Assembly: GCA_013306675.1 (NCBI GenBank)
Contig: JABLUY010000099.1
Location: forward strand, 56,034 to 120,033
From: Thraustochytrium sp. TN22
Taxonomy: Eukaryota; Sar; Bigyra; Thraustochytrida; Thraustochytriidae
DNA length: 64,000 nt
Direction of reading: 5' to 3'
Shown: one piece after another, positions 1 to 10,017 of the stretch
Layout: every line of letters starts with the position of its first letter
Numbering within the stretch: the stretch's first letter is position 1
Notes under the pieces: model-generated
What the model was told of the DNA's origin: nothing
Seen by the model: the letters and a program-made list of their open reading frames with translations, nothing else
Database searches by the model: none
Program-made: the position numbers and the translations under genes

Positions 1-1
1 C

Positions 2-673
2 CACCCGTACGACGTGGGCGATACCATCCTGCTCGACGGCAACAAGCTCAAGGTGGCGCGCATTCGCCTGCTCACCACGGACTTTGTGCGCAACGACGGC
101 AGCGCCATCCGCCGGCCCAACAGCATCATCCGTCAGCAGTTCCTCATCAACCTGTCCACGTCCGAGAATAACTCGCAGGAGTTCACCACGCTGCTGCCGG
201 CGCGCGAGGTCTCGGCCAGTTTCTTGGCTGGCCTGCAAAACGAGCTCAACGAGTTCGTTTCGGACCACCTCGAGCACTACAGCTCCGTTCTCTGCTACCT
301 GCCGGAGATGAAGCACCTCCTCGACCTGCCGGGACGACTGCCCGAGGGCGCTGGCCTTGGCGGCGGCGGCGGCGGCGGCGACGACGAGCCGGACGGCGGC
401 TTCAAGCCGACGCTGCTTCGCATCAGCTTCTGGGTCACCTTTGCGGCGCCGCTCGAGGACATCATGCGAGTGTTGGCTGCTCGCTCCGCCTTCCTCATCT
501 TCATCACCGATCTCCTTGATCAAAAGACGGCCACCAAGCCCGCGGTGGGCCCCACCGAGGCGCAGCACGCCATCGACGCCGAGCGCAACGAAGCGGACCT
601 CGCAGCCGAGCTGGGCCGTGGCGGCTCGCGCAGCCTCGGGCGCCTCGGGCGCCTCGGGCTCTCCTCCAAGTAA
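2..673 (+). CDS. MscS-like mechanosensitive channel, C-terminal part (5' end outside window)
   Basis: The open frame runs in from the left edge, so only the C-terminal 223 residues or so are visible. It begins inside the MscS signature (HPYDVGD at residues 1-7 of the visible part), continues through the beta domain (RIRLLTTDFVRNDG, then FLINLSTSENN) and ends at TAA 671-673. A glycine run (GLGGGGGGGDD) interrupts the C-terminal cytoplasmic domain. By family knowledge the protein is a membrane channel opened by membrane tension. It is a paralogue of the next three genes but more divergent: it has RRPNSIIRQQ where the others have R-L-x-N-x-Y-V-A. It faces the next gene tail-to-tail. No start can be chosen because the N-terminus and the pore helix are missing. 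Confidence 0.9.
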   Translation, partial: HPYDVGDTILLDGNKLKVARIRLLTTDFVRNDGSAIRRPNSIIRQQFLINLSTSENNSQEFTTLLPAREVSASFLAGLQNELNEFVSDHLEHYSSVLCYLPEMKHLLDLPGRLPEGAGLGGGGGGGDDEPDGGFKPTLLRISFWVTFAAPLEDIMRVLAARSAFLIFITDLLDQKTATKPAVGPTEAQHAIDAERNEADLAAELGRGGSRSLGRLGRLGLSSK

Positions 674-972
674 AAGGTACGCGGAGTGATTGAGGCAGGC
701 AGGCGCTGCAGTGGTCTCTCTGGCCACAGTTGTGTTTCGAGACGTACTCGCGCATTGGCCGTGCGAGCTCGAGGCTCGCATTCACGCGACTGCTACACGC
801 ATTGGTCAACCAAAAAATAACGCGGCGAAAGATTTTTTGCAAACCCCACAGCTGGTGCTTGGCATTGACTTTTGGCTACGGTTCATGATGTGTGGATTGA
901 TTTACGATTGGGCAGCGACCGATGAAGACATGCTCCCGCCCGCGCAAGACGCTCAAGTTCTTATAGTTTTAA
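674..972. other. Convergent intergenic gap between two MscS-like genes
   Basis: About 300 bp between two facing stop codons. It has lower GC and A/T runs near 815-840 and 955-985 (for example tataGttttaattaata), consistent with 3' ends of both transcripts. No gene seen. Confidence 0.5.
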
Positions 973-3900
973 TTAATAGTTGCGCGTCGGGATCGGTGCA
1001 TGAAGCGAGGAGCGCATTGTCTGGCCCGTCGGGACGACGCGCGGCAAGTCGAGGTGCGGTTCCTGCGGCGGAGCAGCCGCAGAGGACTGGCGTTTGAGGT
1101 GCGTGAGGATCGGGTTCGGGTCGACGAGCGGCTTGGCGATGCCAAGCTCCTCCATTGCGCCGCAAATGTGCGAGACGCAAAGCGCCTGCTCGTCAAAGGT
1201 GCGGCCGAGCTCGGCCATGTTGCGCGAGTACGGGTGGGAGAACTCGATCCAGAAGACAATGAGCGCGTGCGTGGGGTGCGTGGCGCCCAGCGGTATGTGT
1301 CCGCCCTGGTGCAGCGGGTGCGCGAGCGAGCGGGCCTGGACGATGATCAGCGAGAAGGCGTTGGGGTGGGTCTCCACGAAGGTCTTCATGATCTCCTGGA
1401 GCTTGGCTAGCGTGGACTCCTTGGCGTCGACGGCTGGAATGTACGTGTCGAGGCGCACGGCGTGGTTGTGCGAGGTGGACAGGTTGGAGATGGGGCCGGC
1501 GCCGTGGGCGACATAGTTATTGTCGAGGCGCAGAAAGGTGCCGTCCATGTTGATGAAGTCAGTGGTGAGCAGGCGGATGCTGGTGACTGTGTAGAAGTTG
1601 CCACCCATAAGCACCATGTCACCGACGTCATACGGGTGATGTGCCAAGAGGTAGATGAGGTTCTGGAAGCTCGTGGCGACGGTAGTCCCGAAGACAAAAG
1701 AGTAGGCGACGATGATGGTGCCGATGGACGCGAGCATGGGGATGACGTCCGTGGTGTAGAGCGTGAGCGCGAGCGTGAGAACGATCATGAGCAGCAGGCT
1801 CATGATGACAACGTCCATGCCTTTGAGCACGGCCTGGGAGTCCGCGAGCGTGAGCGCGAGGTTGTAGCGAGCCTCGTAGAAGTTGTGGATGACGAAGCGA
1901 AAGTGCGTCCAGGTGACAAAGCCCTGCTTCTTGGTGTCAAAGTAGCGCGTCCAGACACGCTCCCAGTTGAACGAGGAGTCGAGCTCCATGAAGATGGGCA
2001 TGACGTCCTCTTTGAGTAGAAACTTCGCCGAGAAGCGGCCCGAGTTTGCCCCGTCGCCGCGGCCCATGCGACGACGCTGGCGCGCGTAGGCCAGGTTGGT
2101 GTTGCGTGCGAGCTGCTCGATGCGTTCGATGCTGCGCGGCGTGGTGGATCGGTTTTCGCTCGGGTCGAGCGCCGCCTTGGCCTTGCGCATGACGCTGGAG
2201 AAGCTGGCGCCGCCGCGGCCGCGGCGCCAATTGGGCGCCTTACGGTTAAGCGCGTCGCCGGCGGACCGCGAGGCGCGCAAGCCCCCCGCCGGCTCCGACA
2301 CGACCGAGTCCACCCCGGGCGTGTCGGTTGTCGACATTGTCGACATCTCGAACAGCGTGGGCTGCTGAGTACGCTTCTTCCTGTTGGCCTGGCCCAAAAA
2401 GCGCATGTCATCGCGCCAGATGATGGGCGACGCCGAGGCCGCGATCAGTGGCGGCGTGCGGCTACGGCTGAGACCGCTCGTCTCGTCCACGGACTGTGCG
2501 TCGCACTCGCGTTGCGGCTCGTGGTCGTGGTCGTGGAGATCAGGGTCGCGACCATGGTCTTCCTCGTGGCCGTGGTCGTGAAGTTGATCGTGGTTGTGGT
2601 GATCGTGGTCTTGGTCCCGGGAGCCGAGCGCGAGCGGCGCCTCGTAGACGTCATCATAGCTGTCGACTGTGTTGGTGCTCGCGAAAGAAGCGGCGCGCGG
2701 CACGGCGCGCAGGCCCGGCCTGGCGGCAGGCGGCGGGACAGCATTTGCGCTGAGCCCCGGGCGCGTCCCGTTCGCTACGGCCTTGGCGGCCTCGACGCGC
2801 GTGAGCAGCCAGGCGAAGACCGAGGTGGCTACCGGCTTGGAGCGCTTGGTCAGGCCATTGTCCATCCCTGCCTTGGTCGCCATGTGCTTGCCGGCGCGCG
2901 GCTCGAGGCCGTCGACGTGGTGTGCGTTGACGTAGCGGAGCAGCTTCTGCCAGAGCTCCGGGCCAACGTTGCCGCCGTCGCGCAGGATGCGCTGCATGCG
3001 CGTGTGCAGGCTCATGAGGACTGGGTCGGGCGCAACGCGGCGGAGCTTGGCGAGCACGAGCTCCTCGTGAAGCGTCTCCTTGACCTTTTCCTGGTAGGAG
3101 CGCGTGCCGAAGTCCTGCACGAGGTACATGCGCAGGAGGACGGCGGAGATGCGCGCCAGAATGGCGAGCGACCAGATACCGAGGAGGCGGGTGGCGTGAA
3201 AGTACGCCCGGGACCAGGTCGGCACAATCTCGCCGGAGCCGTCGCGCGGCACCCAGCAGGTGAGCAGGATTATGATAATGACAGACCAGAGGAAGGTGAC
3301 GAGAGAGTTGCGCACGGTGCCCAGGTAGAAGACGAGCGCTGTGGTGAAAATCTCCAGCTCTTTGGACTGCGAGAGGCGCACGCTCATGGAGAGCAGGCCG
3401 AAGAAGCCGATGATGGCCAGGTCCGCCACGACTGCGGACACCAGCGAGCAGCCGGTGAAGAGCAGGGCCACGGGCAGGTAGCGTTCGTCCAGGACGCTGA
3501 GTGCGCTCATGATTGCGCCGGAGATGATGAGGATGAGTCCCATGCCGCCCATTGCGACGATGAGGGGCCGCTTGGCGCAATACTCCTTGATTTTGGTGAC
3601 CCAGGCCGGCCTGCGCCGGCGGCGGCAGCAGGCCCAGGCCCCCCAGCCGCGCGCGCTGGCGGCGCCGTCCAGGTCGTCGGCCTCGCTGGCCCAGGCGTCC
3701 TCGTCCTCCACGGGCACGGCCTCCTTTTCTGCTTCCTGCATACGTGGGCTGCTAAGGTGGAGTAAGTGCTGCTCCATCTGCTTGTCGGCGGTCTTGCTTA
3801 GGTCCAGGGCCAGCACGGGCTGCGTCTCAGTCCCGGAGGTGGGCGCGGTCTCGTGGATGGGCGTGACCCCGATCATGAGCGGTGGCTGGAACGAGGAAGC

Positions 3901-4428
3901 GTCGATGCCAGCGCTCATGGAGTACCCGCCCTCGGACTGCGTTTCCATGGTCGGATCGTAATACGCGTCCTCGTGCTCCGCATACGCTGCCTCGTACTCG
4001 AAGCTCGGCTGGCCGCCCTGCGCAGACCGGCTGGACAGCACCGACGTGCTCCCGGACGGCTGGTCATACTGTGACCCTGTCGTGAGCACGGAGCTCGCCG
4101 GCGCAAACTCATCGTGCGGCGCCACGCGCGCTGCGCCATCGTCCTGGCCGTCTTCGGACACGACGCCTGCGCTCTCGTCGCTGCGCCCCGCGCCTCTCCG
4201 CTCCTGCCTCATCCTCCTGGGCGTCACGCTCTCCTCGCTATTATCGCCCAGCCCCTGGCTCTGCTGTCCATCCCGCGTGCCGCTCGCCTCCTCCTCCTCC
4301 TCCTCCTCCTCTTCGCGCTCCAGGTCCTCCTCCTGCGCGGTTGCCGCGGCGGCGGCCCTGCTCGCCTGGTTCACCTCCTGGTCCTGCTCCGCGTATTGTG
4401 GCCGCAGCTCCTGCTCGCGCCGCAGCAT
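973..4428 (-). CDS. MscS-like mechanosensitive channel with His/Asp-rich linker (1151 aa)
   Basis: Intronless frame from ATG (4426-4428) to 973. The long N-terminus is acidic (an E-run near residues 38-48). Four probable membrane helices follow at about residues 286-309, 316-346, 358-392 and 410-436. A long cytoplasmic linker contains a His/Asp-rich stretch at about 603-640. Next comes an EF-hand-like segment around FDTKKQGFVTW, just before the helix beginning MDVVIMS (about 870), and the pore helix with AYSFVFGTT. The MscS signature HHPYDVGD, the beta domain (SIRLLTTDFINMDG, SNLSTSHN) and a cytoplasmic alpha/beta domain complete it. This order (TMs, EF-hand-like, MscS) resembles fungal Msy-type channels, which act in osmotic and calcium signalling; the role here is inferred. 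It is oriented opposite to its paralogues, with 2.8 kb to the next one. Confidence 0.92.
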   Translation of the reverse strand: MLRREQELRPQYAEQDQEVNQASRAAAAATAQEEDLEREEEEEEEEEASGTRDGQQSQGLGDNSEESVTPRRMRQERRGAGRSDESAGVVSEDGQDDGAARVAPHDEFAPASSVLTTGSQYDQPSGSTSVLSSRSAQGGQPSFEYEAAYAEHEDAYYDPTMETQSEGGYSMSAGIDASSFQPPLMIGVTPIHETAPTSGTETQPVLALDLSKTADKQMEQHLLHLSSPRMQEAEKEAVPVEDEDAWASEADDLDGAASARGWGAWACCRRRRRPAWVTKIKEYCAKRPLIVAMGGMGLILIISGAIMSALSVLDERYLPVALLFTGCSLVSAVVADLAIIGFFGLLSMSVRLSQSKELEIFTTALVFYLGTVRNSLVTFLWSVIIIILLTCWVPRDGSGEIVPTWSRAYFHATRLLGIWSLAILARISAVLLRMYLVQDFGTRSYQEKVKETLHEELVLAKLRRVAPDPVLMSLHTRMQRILRDGGNVGPELWQKLLRYVNAHHVDGLEPRAGKHMATKAGMDNGLTKRSKPVATSVFAWLLTRVEAAKAVANGTRPGLSANAVPPPAARPGLRAVPRAASFASTNTVDSYDDVYEAPLALGSRDQDHDHHNHDQLHDHGHEEDHGRDPDLHDHDHEPQRECDAQSVDETSGLSRSRTPPLIAASASPIIWRDDMRFLGQANRKKRTQQPTLFEMSTMSTTDTPGVDSVVSEPAGGLRASRSAGDALNRKAPNWRRGRGGASFSSVMRKAKAALDPSENRSTTPRSIERIEQLARNTNLAYARQRRRMGRGDGANSGRFSAKFLLKEDVMPIFMELDSSFNWERVWTRYFDTKKQGFVTWTHFRFVIHNFYEARYNLALTLADSQAVLKGMDVVIMSLLLMIVLTLALTLYTTDVIPMLASIGTIIVAYSFVFGTTVATSFQNLIYLLAHHPYDVGDMVLMGGNFYTVTSIRLLTTDFINMDGTFLRLDNNYVAHGAGPISNLSTSHNHAVRLDTYIPAVDAKESTLAKLQEIMKTFVETHPNAFSLIIVQARSLAHPLHQGGHIPLGATHPTHALIVFWIEFSHPYSRNMAELGRTFDEQALCVSHICGAMEELGIAKPLVDPNPILTHLKRQSSAAAPPQEPHLDLPRVVPTGQTMRSSLHAPIPTRNY

Positions 4429-7212
4429 CGCGCGCCAGCCCGTCTGCCCGCGCCGCGGGTCGCGCCCGCCGCCGCCCGGACGCGCCTCGGGCCGGCCGAG
4501 CGCGCCGTGGACTCCTGGACCTGGACCTCCTTCTCCCGCTCGTCCTCCGCCGCCACGCGCGCCGCCGTGTTCTCACATGTCAGCCAAGCAAGCAACAAAG
4601 CCTGAGAGAGAGAAGGCGCCGCGGGACGGCCGGGCTCGGTCGCCCGCACCGGACGCGGGGCACCCATTCGCTAGGGATAGGGGCGGGGCTCCGGGTCCGC
4701 TGCGGCTGGCGACGCGGGAGGTCCGCTGTGGCGTGGTTCCCTCTACGCCAGCGTCCTGGGATTCAGGAATCTGAATCAAAGATGCGGCCTGGCTGGCTCA
4801 GGCTGGTTGGTTGGCTGGCGGGAGGGGGTCAAGGCTGGCGCGGGACGCAGAGGAGCTGGTCGGCAGAATCGCAGATGGGCAGAGCCAAGCGCCGCGGCTG
4901 GCTGACCGGCGGGCGGTTGCGTTGACGCTTCCAAACGAACTCCAGAAGCCAAGGTGCTGGTGGCCCCGCGTGGGGAGACGAGGAGCGCATGAGCTGCTGT
5001 CAGACATTGAGAAGACGCACTGCCGCAGTCCTCTTCAACGGCACAGCTAGAAGAATCGCGGGGTGATGCGGTTCAAGTTCTGTGCAACGATGCCCGGGCC
5101 GGTGAGACGAATGGGCTTGGCCAAGGCCGCAGCTTCGCAGATTTGGCGATGGCATGCAACCGAGACGTGCAGCCAAGCGGAGACTCAAGGCGCCAGCGCC
5201 ACGCAGCACAAGGACGTCCTGCAGCCAGATATCGGCAAGCCTGAGCACTGCGAGCAGGCGCGAGGCTCGGGCAGCAAGACCAGAGGCCAGGAAGCGCGCA
5301 GTTTCCTGGCAAACTCTCATGATGGTCTCGCGGCGCACACGTCACTTGACGTACACACCACACAGTGGACACTCAGTCGCGCACTGCTCGATGCGGCCTC
5401 ACTCAGGCTGCCACCACCAGCCTGAGCTCGATCGGCGGACGGGCTCTTCTGCAGCACAGATCACTCCTCAGGCTGTCACAAGGCGGCACAAAGGCTTTGG
5501 TGACGAGCCCCGGAGAGATCAAGACCCGTCTGTACAAGCGCGGCGCGGCGACCAGCAGCGGCAGCCGCCAGGGCACCGGCCCGCTCCGGCTACGGGCGCC
5601 GTGGCCCGGTTGGCCGGGCCTGCCTCTGGCACCGCCGCACATTTCGTCAAATCTTGGATCGTGACTCGTCTTCGTTTGTTGCTGCCTATCGGCCGCTCGC
5701 TCAGCGGACGCCGTCCGAAAGCCGCGCATCGGAGGCGAGGCCCGGAGCGCCGGGAGCGGCGCGTCGCGGCGCGTCGGCGCCGCTGTACGGCCGCGGCCAC
5801 ATGAGGCTCGCCCTGTACCAGGTCGCCCGCCACGTCGTGGGCATAATGAGTCTTGGCTTCATCGACGTTCGCCTCGCCTTCGGCGCTCGCCGCTGGTGCC
5901 GGCACGGCGCCGTCGCACTTTGCGGTGCCGTGCCGCGAGCGGCTGGCCAGCCGGCGCTCGGGCGACGCCGCGACGGGCTTGGAAGGTGGGCTGCCCCGCG
6001 TTGCAGCCAGCTTCCTGTTCCTCGCCACCACGCCATCGCAGCCTCATGAGTCGTGACTCTCGGGGTGCGCGTCCGTCCGCAGAAGGCGGCCTGGCCCGGC
6101 TGGCCCGGCCTGGCCGCCGCGGCCGGCGTCGGCGTCGTCATGGCGTCTCGCTCGCGCTTTCTTGGGCGGGCGTTGCCACGCGCGCGCGCGCAGAGAGACT
6201 CTCGCGCCGCGGCGCCGCGCTGCTAGCGCACGCACGTCGAACGAGCGCGCGAGAGCGAGAGGGCGCCCGGCCTCCAAGGTCAACCGAGAATGTCTCGTGC
6301 TCAGGCATGTCTTCGTTCGGGCTCCAACTCCAACTTCGAGCTTCGTTTCGAATTCGAATTCAAATCGCGCGGGCGTCGTGTCGCAGCCCGCCTGGTACCG
6401 AGCCTGCAGCCCGCCCGCCAGCCCGGCCGAGCCTCGGCGGCGCCGTCCGTCTCGCTCGTCGACGCTCGAGCTCTGCGCCGCGCTACATGCAAGCAGCCAG
6501 CCAGCCAGCGAGCGCCCCGGCGTTCGTCCGGAGCGCGGCGCGGTCCCAGCCGCCCCGCCTCAGGACCAGGCGGCTGTTTCCTTCGCAGCCTCAGCCTGCC
6601 CTGCCGTGCAGAGCGGCCCGCCTCCCCCGCGGCCGCGGCCGCAGCGTCGGAGCGCCTCTGCCAGCGCGCCGAGTCTGCGGAGTCTGCGCGCGGCGGGCTC
6701 CGCTCGACTCCGAGGCGCGGCTCGAGGCCCGGGCGGCCAACCCGAGCGGCCCAGGCTAGGCTGGCTGCAGCGCTCGCTGCCCGTGCCTCGTGAATCGAGA
6801 TCGCTTGCGCCGCGGCGGTCCGGCCCGCGGCAAGCCCGGCGCCCCGGCCGCCTGAGCGTCGAGCTCGCTCGCCGGGTACTGCAGTGCAGGCCACTGCAGG
6901 CCACCAAGAGCAAGCTGTGCTTCCGCTCGGGCGCACGCGCCAGGGGCCGGCCAGCGACTGCCAACGCTCCCTCACTGCGCTGGCGCAGTCTGGCGGGCCG
7001 GGCGAGCGAATCAATCAAAGCCCAATCATCGATCGTCGGCCGAGGCGGACCCTCGGTCGCGCGGCCGCCGCTCCACACGGCGCGGCGCGGCGCGGCGAGC
7101 GCGTGGGAGGCAGGCAGGGAGGCAGGGAGGGAGCGGGCAGGCAGCGGCGGCGCGGGACGCCAAAGCTTTGACTAGGCATCGGCATCCCAGCGCAGCGCAG
7201 CGCAGCGCGCAG
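4429..7212. other. Gene-free divergent upstream region of two MscS-like genes
   Basis: About 2.8 kb between the starts of two divergent channel genes. It is very GC-rich with short simple repeats, CG runs near 6180-6260, and an AT-richer palindrome-like patch (ttcgaattcgaattc) near 6345-6360. All ORFs here are arginine/proline/alanine-rich and lack recognisable domains, so I call none. It presumably holds both promoters. Confidence 0.5.
7188..7209. repeat. Short GCGCA/CGCAG pentanucleotide repeat in 5' leader
   Basis: About four copies of a 5-bp unit (cgcag) ending a few bases before the ATG at 7213. The same unit is expanded just before the start of the next paralogue. Confidence 0.8.
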
Positions 7213-10017
7213 ATGTCGCGCGCCGAGGATGGGGCCGCGGCGGTGCCGCCGCCGACGGCGCCGGGGCTGCCGCTCTCGTCCGGCGTGGCGACGTCGGCAT
7301 CGGGCGAGCAGCGCGTGCGGTCGTCCATGCAAGAGCCGCGCAGCCCGGTGAGCACCAAGAGCGGGCGCAGCCCGAGGCCCAACACGCTGCGCGTCCAGCA
7401 GCACCGGCGGCGGCAGACGCTCTCGGGCGCGGACGAGGCCCTGGAGCGGCAGCTCAAGTCGGACATTCAGAACCCGGCGGAGGCCAGGTCGCACGGCGGC
7501 GGCGGGCCCAACAAGGAACACGAGGTGCGCATCATGTCCGAGACAAATTTTGTGGACAGCGAGTTCGACGAGGACGCGGAGAAGAAGCTGATCGAGTCCA
7601 AGTTCGCGAACTCTTGCTGCGGATTCATATACCGGCGGCCCATTAAGATCTTCCTCTTTGTGCTGGGGTGTATCATGATGGCGGCCGGCGCCAGCATGTT
7701 GGCCATCGAGCGCGTGGACGTGCGCCAGGTCCCGGAGGCGCTGCTCTTCGTGGGCAGCTCCTTCGCCATGGGCTTCGTCTCGGACATGATCACGCTGGGC
7801 TTTGGCGCCTTGATGACATGGATGGTGGACGTGGCGCAGAACCGCCACAAGGACGCCGCCTACCAGCTCGCCGTCGGCACCTTCTACTACCGCAGCGTGG
7901 AGAGCAAGATCACCGTGCTCGTCTGGAACCTGCTCGTCATCATCATGCTCACGAGCTTCGTGCCGCGTGAGGACGACAGCACGGCCATCGTGGCCACCTG
8001 GTCCGAGGCGTACTTTTATCTGGTTCGCTTCCTCGGCATCGGCGCCATGGTGCTCTTCGCGCGCGTGCTCACGCAGCTCATCCGCATGTACTTGACGCAG
8101 GACTTTGGCGTGCGGTCCTTCGCGCGCAAGGTGCGCGAGTCGCTGGAGCGCGAGGTGCTGCTGGCCAAGCTGCGCCGCGTACGCCCGGACCCGTCCTTTC
8201 TGAGCCTGCTGCACCGCCTGCGCGCCATCAACAGCCAGGGCGGCTACGCGGACCCGGAGCTCTGGCAGGCCGTCGTGCGCCACGTCAACACGCACCACAT
8301 TGACGGCTTCGAGCCGCTCAACGGCAAGCACTCGCCGGTCAAGCCGGGCCAGGACCCTGGCCTGTCGCGGCGCGCGCGCCCGGTGGCCGCCTCCATCTTC
8401 TCGCGTATCATGGAGAGCATCAAGGACCACCGCCGTGCCATGTTCGCGGCCAGCGAGAATGACCTGGAGACTGACATCGGTGACGAGGACGACGACGACC
8501 GCAACGTCGACGATAGCTATGAGGAGGAGAGCCGCGCCGCGGACGACGGCACGGACTCGAACGAGCAGCCCCAGTCGCTGGAGGAGCCCGCCGCCCTGGA
8601 GGTGGCGGTCGACGATCCGCCGGCGCCCGCGGGCCAGCACCAGACGCAGCAAACCACGCGTGGCGCACGGCGCAGCCGGCGGACGAGCGCCGGCAGCGCG
8701 ACGGTTCCGGCGCCAACGCCGGCGTCCGCGGCCATGACCTCGCCCGGGTCCTTTGCCAGCGAGGTGCGCCGAAACGAGAGCTTCCGCACGATCCGCACGG
8801 TCGACGTGGAACGCACCGAGACCGGGACTGTCATCGTCGAGGGCGACGAGGAGCGTGCCGCGGGCGCCGTCCCCGAGGAGGAGCCCGCGCCCGTGCTCAC
8901 GTCGGCTCTGGCCGAGGTGGTGAACACGCGCGAGGCCGCGCACCTGCGCGAGCTGGAGGACGAGCCGACCGAGCTCATCCAGGAGATGTCCAAGGAGATT
9001 GCGCGCGTGCAGAACACGACCGCGGACACGCGGTCGCGACGCGAGCTCATGAGCAACCTGTCGCAGCGCCTGGGCAACAAGGTGTTCTTCAAGGCCGAGG
9101 TGATTGAGGTGCTGCACGAGATCGACTCCGCGTACGATTGGGAGCGAGTGTGGACCGACTACCTGGACCCCAAGGGCAGCGGGCTGCTCACGTGGCCGCG
9201 CATGCGCACGCTCGTGCTGGACTTTTACGAGGACCGCTACAACCTGTCGCTTTCGCTGCAGGACTCCAAGGCGGCCATCAAGAGCATGGACGTGGTCATC
9301 ATGAGCGTGCTCCTGGTTGTGGTTGTGCTCATTAGCCTGACCTTTTTCACCACGGACATCGGTTCCATGCTTACGAGTATCGCCACGGTCGTGCTCGGCT
9401 ACTCGTTCATCTTCGGCAGCACGGCGGCCGAGTCCTTCACCAACATCATCTTCCTCTTCGCCGTGCACCAGTATGACGTCGGCGACACGCTGCTCTTCAA
9501 TAACAATCGCTACACGGTGCACCGCATCCGTCTGCTCACCACGGACTTTTTGCAGGCCGACGGCGCGCTCATGCGCCTCAAAAACTCCTACGTGGCCGGC
9601 ATCGGCCCCATTTTGAACCTGTCCACCTCGCAGAACTACTCGTATGGCTTCAACATCTACATTCCGGCCACCGACATGCGCGAGGAGCTCTTCAACGACT
9701 TCAAGAACTCCATCAACAAGTTCGTCATGTCGAACCCGGCCTCCTTCACCGGCTGCTTCGTCTCCTCGCGCGAGTTCGTCCACCCGCTCGAGGCCAACGG
9801 CGAGCTCCCGTCTAAGGGCACGCACCCAACGCACGTCAAGATTGTGCTCTGGCTCACCTACGCGTACAGCTTCGAGGACGGCGGCCGCGTCTTCACCGAC
9901 CAGACGCGCTTCATGATTCACGTCTGCGAGCTCATGAACCGCCTCGGTATCAGCAAGCCCATCATCGACGGCGACCACACGCATCACCCTCCCGGCGCCT
10001 CCTCAGGCCAGCGTTGA
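7213..10017 (+). CDS. MscS-like mechanosensitive channel with EF-hand-like segment (934 aa)
   Basis: I chose ATG 7213 (MSRAEDGAAAV); the frame is open upstream only to a TTG in repeat sequence. The Ser/Arg-rich N-terminus carries RPNTLRVQQHRRRQTLSGAD, shared with the next gene and a possible phosphorylation region. Helices lie at about 143-163, 175-201, 230-251 and 267-294. An acidic linker precedes an EF-hand-like segment (DPKGSGLLTW, about 650-660). Helices at about 693-713 and 717-745 follow, with pore-region motif GYSFIFGSTAAESF, then HQYDVGD and the beta domain (RIRLLTTDFLQADG, LNLSTSQN). It is a tension-gated channel by family knowledge. The C-terminal cytoplasmic domain ends GISKPIIDGDHTHHPP. 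It is very similar in sequence and layout to the gene at 11565, so a recent tandem duplicate. No intron signals are needed. Confidence 0.94.
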   Translation: MSRAEDGAAAVPPPTAPGLPLSSGVATSASGEQRVRSSMQEPRSPVSTKSGRSPRPNTLRVQQHRRRQTLSGADEALERQLKSDIQNPAEARSHGGGGPNKEHEVRIMSETNFVDSEFDEDAEKKLIESKFANSCCGFIYRRPIKIFLFVLGCIMMAAGASMLAIERVDVRQVPEALLFVGSSFAMGFVSDMITLGFGALMTWMVDVAQNRHKDAAYQLAVGTFYYRSVESKITVLVWNLLVIIMLTSFVPREDDSTAIVATWSEAYFYLVRFLGIGAMVLFARVLTQLIRMYLTQDFGVRSFARKVRESLEREVLLAKLRRVRPDPSFLSLLHRLRAINSQGGYADPELWQAVVRHVNTHHIDGFEPLNGKHSPVKPGQDPGLSRRARPVAASIFSRIMESIKDHRRAMFAASENDLETDIGDEDDDDRNVDDSYEEESRAADDGTDSNEQPQSLEEPAALEVAVDDPPAPAGQHQTQQTTRGARRSRRTSAGSATVPAPTPASAAMTSPGSFASEVRRNESFRTIRTVDVERTETGTVIVEGDEERAAGAVPEEEPAPVLTSALAEVVNTREAAHLRELEDEPTELIQEMSKEIARVQNTTADTRSRRELMSNLSQRLGNKVFFKAEVIEVLHEIDSAYDWERVWTDYLDPKGSGLLTWPRMRTLVLDFYEDRYNLSLSLQDSKAAIKSMDVVIMSVLLVVVVLISLTFFTTDIGSMLTSIATVVLGYSFIFGSTAAESFTNIIFLFAVHQYDVGDTLLFNNNRYTVHRIRLLTTDFLQADGALMRLKNSYVAGIGPILNLSTSQNYSYGFNIYIPATDMREELFNDFKNSINKFVMSNPASFTGCFVSSREFVHPLEANGELPSKGTHPTHVKIVLWLTYAYSFEDGGRVFTDQTRFMIHVCELMNRLGISKPIIDGDHTHHPPGASSGQR

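Noticed and set aside
7015-9987. 990-aa minus-strand frame over the MscS gene at 7213
   Set aside because: Exact antisense of a conserved channel gene; sequence is a low-complexity Val/His/Arg/Glu/Ala shadow caused by G/C third positions.
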